Made by a program: the position numbers and the translations under genes. Under the pieces are notes generated by a model. That model saw nothing but the letters and a program-made list of their open reading frames with translations, ran no database searches and was not told where the DNA came from. Shown in pieces: positions 6,294 to 8,028 of a stretch of DNA of 8,028 nt. The DNA lies in NCBI GenBank assembly GCA_003852805.1, contig RDDY01000122.1:1-8028 (forward strand). Reading direction: 5' to 3'. How positions within the stretch are numbered: position 1 is the stretch's first letter; each line of letters starts with the position of its first letter. The DNA comes from Chryseobacterium sp. (GTDB lineage Bacteria; Bacteroidota; Bacteroidia; Flavobacteriales; Weeksellaceae).

Positions 6294-8028
6294 ATGTCAA
6301 ATAAAAATAGAACAAGCAATTTTAATAAGATCAGCATCGGTCTTGCGTCTCCTGAGTCTATTCTTCAGGAATCACGCGGCGAGGTGTTGAAGCCGGAAAC
6401 CATCAACTACCGGACGCACAAGCCGGAGCGCGACGGTCTTTTCTGCGAGAAGATTTTCGGCCCGGTCAAGGATTACGAGTGTGCTTGCGGAAAGTACAAG
6501 CGTATCCGTTACAAGGGAATCGTCTGCGACCGTTGCGGCGTGGAGGTGACCGAGAAAAAAGTGCGTCGTGAGCGCATCGGTCACATCAATCTGGTGGTGC
6601 CTGTAGCTCATATTTGGTACTTCCGTTCGTTGCCGAACAAAATCGGTTATCTGCTGGGCCTGCCGTCCAAGCGTTTGGATATGATCATCTATTACGAAAG
6701 ATATGTGGTCATTCAGCAGGGTATTGCCAAGAGAGCAGACGGCGCCGATTTCGAGCCGATGGAATTCTTGACGGAAGAAGAGTATCTGGATATTCTGGAA
6801 ACCCTTCCGGTGGAAAACCAGTATCTGGACGACAACGACCCGAATAAATTCATCGCCAAGATGGGTGCCGAAGCGGTTGAAGAACTGTTGAAGCGCATTG
6901 ATCTGGATTCTCTGTCGTACGAGCTGCGTCACAAAGCGCACAACGAAACATCCAAGCAGAGAAGAACCGAAGCGCTGAAGAGACTTTCTGTTGTGGAAGC
7001 TCTCCGCGGTGCGAATACTCGTATGATCAACCGCCCGGAATGGATGATCATGCGCGTACTGCCAATCATTCCACCGGAACTGAGACCATTGGTTCCATTG
7101 GACGGCGGACGTTTTGCAACTTCGGATTTGAACGACCTTTACAGAAGGGTAATCATCCGTAATAACCGTTTGAAGAGACTCTTGGAGATTAAAGCGCCGG
7201 AAGTTATTCTCCGAAACGAGAAGCGTATGCTTCAGGAAGCGGTAGATTCATTGTTCGACAACACCCGCAAATCATCTGCGGTTAAGTCGGAATCCAACCG
7301 TCCTCTGAAGTCGCTCTCAGACTCTCTGAAAGGGAAGCAAGGTCGTTTCCGTCAGAACCTTTTGGGTAAGCGTGTCGACTATTCCGCACGTTCGGTAATC
7401 GTCGTGGGCCCAAGCCTGCAGTTGCATGAGTGCGGTATTCCAAAGGACATGGCAGCCGAGCTTTACAAGCCGTTCATCATTAGAAAACTGATCGAGAGAG
7501 GTATTGTGAAAACGGTAAAGTCCGCCAAGAGAATCATCGACAGAAAAGAGCCTGTTGTTTACGATATTCTGGAAAATGTGATGAAAGGCCACCCGGTTCT
7601 TCTGAACCGTGCGCCTACGCTTCACCGTTTGGGTATCCAGGCGTTCCAGCCGAAGATGATCGAGGGTAAAGCTATCCAGCTACACCCGCTGGTAACCACG
7701 GCGTTCAACGCCGACTTTGACGGTGACCAGATGGCGGTACACTTGCCGCTGGGCCCGGAAGCTATTCTGGAAGCGCAGCTGCTGATGCTGGGTTCACAGA
7801 ACATCCTGAACCCTGCCAACGGTTCACCGATTACGGTACCATCACAAGACATGGTTTTGGGTCTGTATTTCATGACGAAAGAGGCAAGTTCTACCGAAGA
7901 TTATAAAGTGAAGGGCGAGGGTCTGGCATTCTATTCTCCGGAAGAAGCGGAAATCGCTTACAATGAAGGTCGCGCTTCTCTGAACGCGAAGGTGAAATGT
8001 CGCCTGAAGGTGAAGGAGAACGGCGAAA
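6294..8028 (+). CDS. rpoC: RNA polymerase beta' subunit, N-terminal 578 codons
   Basis: Beta' carries the catalytic magnesium site and the clamp of RNA polymerase. The open frame runs unbroken off the window end; full-length Bacteroidota proteins exceed 1400 residues. The N terminus [24 protein letters not shown] matches family starts. The clamp zinc site is C63, C65, C78 and C81 (CxC-x12-CxxC). Further on come the clamp and lid region ([16 protein letters not shown]), [20 protein letters not shown], the switch-region motif [20 protein letters not shown], and the catalytic NADFDGD at 472-478 with Asp474, Asp476 and Asp478. The [11 protein letters not shown] region follows. The gene lies 120 nt after rpoB with no visible promoter or terminator between, so the two are presumably cotranscribed. 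The ATG follows an A/T-rich stretch with no Shine-Dalgarno box. Unlike rpoB, no lesion is seen in the visible part. Confidence 0.97.
   Translation, partial: MSNKNRTSNFNKISIGLASPESILQESRGEVLKPETINYRTHKPERDGLFCEKIFGPVKDYECACGKYKRIRYKGIVCDRCGVEVTEKKVRRERIGHINLVVPVAHIWYFRSLPNKIGYLLGLPSKRLDMIIYYERYVVIQQGIAKRADGADFEPMEFLTEEEYLDILETLPVENQYLDDNDPNKFIAKMGAEAVEELLKRIDLDSLSYELRHKAHNETSKQRRTEALKRLSVVEALRGANTRMINRPEWMIMRVLPIIPPELRPLVPLDGGRFATSDLNDLYRRVIIRNNRLKRLLEIKAPEVILRNEKRMLQEAVDSLFDNTRKSSAVKSESNRPLKSLSDSLKGKQGRFRQNLLGKRVDYSARSVIVVGPSLQLHECGIPKDMAAELYKPFIIRKLIERGIVKTVKSAKRIIDRKEPVVYDILENVMKGHPVLLNRAPTLHRLGIQAFQPKMIEGKAIQLHPLVTTAFNADFDGDQMAVHLPLGPEAILEAQLLMLGSQNILNPANGSPITVPSQDMVLGLYFMTKEASSTEDYKVKGEGLAFYSPEEAEIAYNEGRASLNAKVKCRLKVKENGE

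Overview
The window is the core ribosomal-protein and RNA-polymerase cluster of a member of the Bacteroidota. In order, all on the + strand, it carries rplK (partial), rplA, rplJ, rplL, rpoB and rpoC (partial). The assignment to Bacteroidota rests on three things: protein sequences close to the Bacteroides/Flavobacterium type, including RpoB of about 1270 residues in intact relatives; starts preceded by A/T-rich sequence rather than a Shine-Dalgarno box; and a promoter of the Bacteroidota form (TTG, 20 nt, TATATTTG) upstream of rpoB. I cannot place it in a family.

Region by region: 1-373 holds the 3' three quarters of rplK. 384-2035 holds rplA, rplJ and rplL at short spacings; with L11 these build the L1 stalk and the L10/L12 factor-binding stalk of the large ribosomal subunit. 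2036-2442 is a 407-nt regulatory gap with a strong intrinsic terminator, a promoter directly behind it, and a second terminator-like hairpin in the roughly 310-nt rpoB leader. 2443-6173 is rpoB. 6174-6293 is a short spacer with 7-nt periodic repeats. 6294 to the end is the first 578 codons of rpoC. The layout lets stalk proteins and RNA polymerase be made from adjacent but separately controlled transcription units.

No new biological system is visible. The notable signals are three lesions in genes that should be intact in a living cell. (a) Bases 1 to about 43 are the rplK N-terminal coding sequence in reverse orientation, joined to correctly oriented rplK. (b) Bases about 3166-3252 inside rpoB are a stretch of rpoB coding sequence in reverse orientation, with about 30 codons of flanking sequence missing. 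(c) One base is missing from an A run at 3295-3299 in rpoB, shifting the frame. Since rplK and rpoB are core housekeeping genes, the simplest reading is a consensus assembled from chimeric (fold-back) molecules or reads plus a homopolymer error. A true template-switch mutation is the less likely alternative. Elsewhere the genes look ordinary and complete, and the rifampicin-binding region and catalytic motifs are wild type.
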